From: an uncultured Lachnospiraceae bacterium
GTDB taxonomy: Bacteria; Bacillota; Clostridia; Lachnospirales; Lachnospiraceae
NCBI GenBank assembly: GCA_947623805.1
Contig: CANQHZ010000011.1
Coordinates: forward strand, 1 to 54,247
DNA: 54,247 bases
Direction of reading: 5' to 3'
In this document: positions 50,285-54,247 of the stretch, one piece after another
Layout of the letters: the number at the start of each line of letters is the position of its first letter
How positions within the stretch are numbered: position 1 is the stretch's first letter
The notes under the pieces: model-generated
The model's input: only the letters and a program-made list of their open reading frames with translations
Databases searched by the model: none
What the model was told of the DNA's origin: nothing
Position numbers and translations under genes: made by a program

Positions 50285-51111
50285 AATTCTTCACCTATCC
50301 TCTCCAAATCAGCCATAGCCACAGCGTACTCCTCATCATTCGGCGCCTTGCCGTGCCAGTCTATGCTGCCCTCCATAAACGAAACGCCCTTGCCCTTTAA
50401 AGAATGGGCGATTATCGCCGTAGGCATTCCCTTAGTCGCCCTTGCCTCCTTAAACGCCGCGCGTATCTGGTCGAAATCATGCGCATTAGCAAGATTTATT
50501 ACATGGAAATTAAATGCCTCAAACTTCTTGTCAATCGGATTAGGCGAGCATACATCATCAATGCTGCCATCAATCTGCAGTCCGTTGTTGTCCACTATCA
50601 CGCACAGATTATCGAGCTTTCTATGTCCCGCAAACATTGAGGCCTCCCAAACCTGACCCTCCTCAAGCTCTCCGTCACCAAGCAGCGTATACACGCGATA
50701 ATCGGCATTAGAAAGCTTCGCGCCAAGCGCCATTCCGCACGCCACAGAAATACCCTGTCCAAGCGAACCCGATGACATATCCACCCCTGGAACGCTCTGC
50801 ATACAAGGATGTCCCTGCAAATACGAGCCAAGCTTTCTAAGAGTCTTTAAATCCTCCACAGGAAAATACCCGCGGTTTGCAAGCGCCGAATAAAGCCCCG
50901 GCGCCGTATGGCCTTTAGACAGCACAAACCTGTCCCTGTCCTCTTTCTTTGGATTTTTCGGGTCAATATTCATCTCCTCGAAGTAGAGAAATGTAAAAAT
51001 ATCCGCCGCCGACAGCGAGCCGCCCGGATGTCCCGCTTTCGCGGCATGCACGCCCGTCACGATACCTTTACGAACTTCATTTGCCATTTTTTGAAGCTCT
51101 AAATTTGTCAT
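50272..51111 (-). CDS. Transketolase, N-terminal subunit
   Basis: The 279-aa protein holds the ThDP-binding half: HAAKAGHPGGSLSAADI, LSKGHTAPGLY, the GDGELEEGQVWEA...VDNNGLQIDG cofactor motif, SLKGKG and WHGKAPN. ATG 51111 has GGAGG at 8 bases; the frame continues upstream to 51162 without support. Part of the kinase-epimerase-transketolase cluster that would feed C5 sugars into glycolysis. Confidence 0.9.
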   Translation of the reverse strand: MTNLELQKMANEVRKGIVTGVHAAKAGHPGGSLSAADIFTFLYFEEMNIDPKNPKKEDRDRFVLSKGHTAPGLYSALANRGYFPVEDLKTLRKLGSYLQGHPCMQSVPGVDMSSGSLGQGISVACGMALGAKLSNADYRVYTLLGDGELEEGQVWEASMFAGHRKLDNLCVIVDNNGLQIDGSIDDVCSPNPIDKKFEAFNFHVINLANAHDFDQIRAAFKEARATKGMPTAIIAHSLKGKGVSFMEGSIDWHGKAPNDEEYAVAMADLERIGEELCQK

Positions 51112-51206
51112 TGCGTTTTCCTCCGTTCTTATATTTTTATAAAATAATTTACCACATAACATTAAATGCGTATACGCAAAACTTGGTTATTTCTGCCCGA
51201 TAATTG

Positions 51207-51905
51207 CTAATTTTCAATTTTATTTCCATAATAAGCATTAGCCCCATGCTTTCTGAAATAATGCTTATCCTGAATACGCTGCGGCGCAGGTTCCACATCG
51301 GGCTTTAGCTGCTCCGTGAAAAGCGCCATCTTTGCGACTTCCTCAAGCACCACGGCATTATGCACAGCCTCTTTAGCATCTTTACCCCACGCAAACGGAC
51401 CATGGTTTTTGCAAAGCACGGCGGGCACAGCCATAGGGTCCTTGTCCTTAAACGTTTCTATAATGATAGTACCCGTATTCTTCTCATACCCCTCGTCCAT
51501 CTCCTCCTTAGTAAGCACCCGCGCGCATGGAATTTCACCATACATATAGTCAGCGTGTGTCGTACCATAACATGGAATACTCCTCCCTGCCTGCGCCCAG
51601 CTCGTCGCATATGTAGAATGCGTATGCACTATGCCACCAATCTCAGGAAAAGCCTTATAAAGTTCCAAGTGCGTAGCCGTATCAGACGACGGATTATACT
51701 TCCCCTCAACCTTATTCCCGTTCAAATCCATAACCACCATATCCTCGGGCTTCAAAAGGTCATAATCAACGCCGCTCGGTTTGATAACAAACAACCCGCT
51801 CTCCCTGTCAATAGCGCTCACATTCCCCCAAGTAAAAGTGACAAGCCCATATCTTGGCAAATCCATATTAGCCTCATAAACCTTTTTCTTTAATTCCTCA
51901 AGCAT
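51207..51905 (-). CDS. araD: L-ribulose-5-phosphate 4-epimerase
   Basis: The 232-aa class II aldolase has [17 protein letters not shown], the metal ligands in [25 protein letters not shown], and [11 protein letters not shown]. It turns L-ribulose-5-P into D-xylulose-5-P. I take ATG 51905 ([17 protein letters not shown]) as the usual family start; earlier GTG codons are possible. 36 bp after the kinase. Confidence 0.9.
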   Translation of the reverse strand: MLEELKKKVYEANMDLPRYGLVTFTWGNVSAIDRESGLFVIKPSGVDYDLLKPEDMVVMDLNGNKVEGKYNPSSDTATHLELYKAFPEIGGIVHTHSTYATSWAQAGRSIPCYGTTHADYMYGEIPCARVLTKEEMDEGYEKNTGTIIIETFKDKDPMAVPAVLCKNHGPFAWGKDAKEAVHNAVVLEEVAKMALFTEQLKPDVEPAPQRIQDKHYFRKHGANAYYGNKIEN

Positions 51906-51941
51906 TTTTCCCACATTTCCTTTCACTTTATATTACCAGTC

Positions 51942-53540
51942 CTATCTCATCGAATCTACCGCCGCACGCTCAATTGCAAGTCCTTTCCTATACCTCTCGA
52001 TAAACTTCTCAAATCCGGCCACGTCTTTTTCGTCAGGCTCTACCCGTGACGACTCCTCGCCCGCAAACACCTTGCTGTTCAGATAATCCCCAAGTGACTC
52101 GCCGGCTTCTTTTTCTTTCATATAATTTGCAAGCACAGCAATGCCCCACGCACCGCCCTCGCCCGCAGTCTTCATCACGGACACGGGCACATTCACAGCC
52201 GCAGCAACAACTCTCTGCCCTACGCCCTCGGTCTTAAACAATCCGCCATGCCCCAGCAGCTCGTCAAGCGTCACTTTCTCCTCCTTGAAAAGAATATCCA
52301 TTCCAATCTTAATCGCCCCGAGCGCCGTAAACAAATTCGCCCTCATAAAATTCGCCAGATTAAATTTCGCATCCGGCATACGCACAAACAACGGTCTGCC
52401 CTCCTCAAAGCCTGTCACATGCTCGCCCGAAAAATACCCATACGATAAAAGCCCTCCGCAGTCAGCGTCACCCTCAAGCGCTTTCCTGTAAAGCGTGCCA
52501 TAAAGCTCGTTCATATCAGCCTTATGCCCCATCTCCTCATAAAATTCCTTAAAAATATTCACCCAGGCATTCAAATCCGAAGTACAATTGTTGCAATGCA
52601 CCATAGCCACAAGGCTGCCGTCAGGCGTCGTCACAAGGTCAAGCTCGTCATACGCCTTTGACAAGTCTTTCTCCAACACAGCCATAGCAAACACTGACGT
52701 GCCCGCCGAAATATTGCCCGTGCGTTTCGCCACGCTGTTTGTCGCAGTCATGCCCGTACCCGCATCACCCTCCGGCGGGCACATAGGTATTCCTGCCTGC
52801 AGTGTGCCGGACACGTCAAGGAGCTTTGCACCTTCCGCTGTAAGCTCGCCCGCGCTCTCTCCTGCCAAAAGCACTTTTGGCATAATCTCAGCCAATTTCC
52901 AGCCATAGCCTTTATCTTTTATCAGCTCATCAAACTGGGATATCATTCTCGCGTTGAAATCTTTCTTTTCTATATCTATAGGGAACATTCCCGATGCCTC
53001 GCCTATGCCAAGCACCTTTTCCCCGCTAAGCTTCCAATGTATGTAGCCCGCAAGCGTCGTAAAATATGCTATGTCCTTTACGTGCTCCTCGCCATTCAAA
53101 ATCGCCTGATACAAATGCGCAATACTCCACCTCTGCGGAATATGATACTCAAACAGCTTAGTCAACTCCTCGCTCGCCTGCTGCGTGATAGTATTCCTCC
53201 AAGTCCTAAACGGCACCAAAAGCTCGCCATTATTGTCAAACGCCATATATCCATGCATCATCGCGCTAAAGCCAATCGCACTAAGCGTCTTAATCTCCGC
53301 GCCATATTGCTTCTTCACATTTGCCGCCAAATCCTGATAGCACGCCTGCAAGCCGCCCCATATGGCATCAAGGCTGTAAGTCCAGATGTTGTTTACAAGC
53401 TGGTTCTCCCAGTCATGTATGCCGACAGCAATCACCTCATGCTTTTTGTCAATCAGCACAGCCTTTATGCGCGTAGAGCCAAACTCTATGCCAAGCACAG
53501 CCTCGCCTTTTTCAATAACGTTCCTTGCGTCGTTCCCCAT
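51942..53540 (-). CDS. FGGY-family pentulose kinase (ribulokinase-like)
   Basis: The 532-aa protein has the FGGY fold: [13 protein letters not shown] at the N-terminal phosphate loop, [39 protein letters not shown] and [12 protein letters not shown]. It would phosphorylate L-ribulose or a related pentulose; the downstream AraD argues for L-ribulose. A xylulokinase-like enzyme cannot be ruled out. Start ATG has TGGAGG 8 bases before. First of four genes in the cluster. Confidence 0.8.
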   Translation of the reverse strand: MGNDARNVIEKGEAVLGIEFGSTRIKAVLIDKKHEVIAVGIHDWENQLVNNIWTYSLDAIWGGLQACYQDLAANVKKQYGAEIKTLSAIGFSAMMHGYMAFDNNGELLVPFRTWRNTITQQASEELTKLFEYHIPQRWSIAHLYQAILNGEEHVKDIAYFTTLAGYIHWKLSGEKVLGIGEASGMFPIDIEKKDFNARMISQFDELIKDKGYGWKLAEIMPKVLLAGESAGELTAEGAKLLDVSGTLQAGIPMCPPEGDAGTGMTATNSVAKRTGNISAGTSVFAMAVLEKDLSKAYDELDLVTTPDGSLVAMVHCNNCTSDLNAWVNIFKEFYEEMGHKADMNELYGTLYRKALEGDADCGGLLSYGYFSGEHVTGFEEGRPLFVRMPDAKFNLANFMRANLFTALGAIKIGMDILFKEEKVTLDELLGHGGLFKTEGVGQRVVAAAVNVPVSVMKTAGEGGAWGIAVLANYMKEKEAGESLGDYLNSKVFAGEESSRVEPDEKDVAGFEKFIERYRKGLAIERAAVDSMR

Positions 53541-53599
53541 AAAATACCTCCATTCCCATTAAAAATATCCTTATGTTTCCAAGTTAAAACATTCTACAT

Positions 53600-54071
53600 T
53601 TAATATATCATACCATTTGTCCAATCACAACAAAAAAGTATGCGGATATTTTCAACTTCTTCCAATCTTTCGTATTTGCTTTCTTGAATCAAATCATCAA
53701 TTACTACCAGAATATATTTTCTCCATTTACGGACAGTTGAGAATTTATCCCTTGTGCCAATTTTTAGATATATGCCAATCAATATTAAAAAAAATATTCT
53801 TATCAACGAATTCGTTAAAATATTGCCTGTTTCGGGTATAAAGCCATATATAACATTAAAGGCTGTAATAACGAAAGTTAATATGGCAACCAGAAGACCA
53901 TATATTGAATGCTATCATCTTCTTGTGCCTCTGCTTTAATCATAAGATGCTCATCTATACTGCCTTTGTATTTAGCAATCAGCTGCTTTCTTACATAATC
54001 AATCTTGTTCATATTTAGTTGATTATTTGAAAGTTCGTCACAAAAATCCTCAAATTCATTTTTTTAGCCAT
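53600..54071 (-). pseudogene. Frameshifted small membrane protein gene
   Basis: ATG 54071 has GGAGGG 6 bases before it. The frame continues MAKK, then must shift at an A7 run to read NEFEDFCDELSNNQLN...HLMIKAEAQEDDSIQ; a second shift near 53900 leads into YGLLVAILTFVITAFNVIYG and the rest down to a stop at 53600 (ends WTNGMIY). Whole, it would have about 157 residues and two membrane helices. Two breaks suggest decay; sequencing errors are the alternative. Confidence 0.6.
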
Positions 54072-54247
54072 AATAAGCCCTCCTTAATACAATAATTGTT
54101 ATTAATCAAATTATACAATCATAATTATCAATCTTCAATTCTGCATTAAAAAAGTATATTAACGAAATAAGATTGGCGGAAAATGATGCTGCCGCTTACC
54201 CGAAAAAATGCTCCTCCAGCATCAGACACCAGCAGTGGTAGATTGGC
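54072..54247. other. Right edge, no gene recognised
   Basis: AT-rich up to about 54170, then a GC-richer piece with GATTGGC at 54172-54178 and again at 54241-54247. It may be the border of another feature to the right. No coding frame can be supported in this short stretch. Confidence 0.3.

Noticed and set aside
54172-54247. Insertion-sequence end at the right edge
   Set aside because: Repeated GATTGGC is too short, and no transposase or clear inverted repeat is visible inside the window.

Overview
The window looks like the chromosome of a motile, fibre-degrading Lachnospiraceae bacterium (Butyrivibrio/Roseburia-like). This is inferred from gene content: a FabK-type fatty acid operon with an accD-accA fusion, flagellin with csrA, a split transketolase, intracellular xylan-directed GH9/GH8/GH115 enzymes, a large Gram-positive SRP RNA, and strong GGAGG ribosome sites. 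Most genes lie on the minus strand.

Layout. 1-600: 3' end of an XRE-type regulator and a gene-poor stretch with a palindromic operator/promoter; it abuts an rlmD-like methyltransferase with an apparently clipped C-terminus. 1.9-4.9 kb: a receiver protein, a ClpX-like AAA+ ATPase, and a second copy of that gene's promoter and leader that now precedes a broken copy of its start and an unknown 128-aa gene. 4.9-15.3 kb: Sel1-repeat protein, RlmI-like methylase, HD hydrolase, SH3-type exported protein, M13 peptidase lipoprotein, GDPD, PAP2, PHP phosphoesterase and CheD. 15.5-20.4 kb: flagellin and csrA, a tyrosine recombinase, an Rpn-type nuclease and a flagellin 3' fragment. 20.4-29.3 kb: a toxin-antitoxin pair, then the operon acpP-fabK-fabD-fabG-fabF-fabZ-accDA-fabH-marR. 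29.5-36.8 kb: xylan/oligosaccharide locus (GH9, AraC regulator, GH8, GH115). 37-49.2 kb: type I pullulanase, DUF3048 lipoprotein, SRP RNA, a Ser/Thr kinase with a 1330-aa Ig-repeat surface protein, and an AT-rich accessory patch. 49.3-53.5 kb: pentose-phosphate operon (FGGY kinase, L-ribulose-5-P 4-epimerase, split transketolase), then a decayed membrane-protein gene.

The most striking signal is at 18148-19065. Two identical 28-bp, nearly palindromic sites in inverted orientation enclose a complete tyrosine recombinase gene with its own promoter and terminator, plus a sigma-28 (flagellar) promoter that points out of the right end. The left site lies just upstream of csrA-flagellin. Inverting the 918-bp segment would aim the flagellar promoter at csrA-hag. 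This resembles the Salmonella Hin switch in layout but uses a tyrosine recombinase. As sequenced, the switch appears to be OFF for csrA-hag.

Other regulatory finds are tandem FabT-type operators (TTTGA-N3-TCAAA) just downstream of the fatty acid promoter, whose operon ends in a MarR gene, and duplicated leader RNAs with an attenuator-like helix in front of the AAA+ gene and its relic. All functions are from motif reading; no database search was run.
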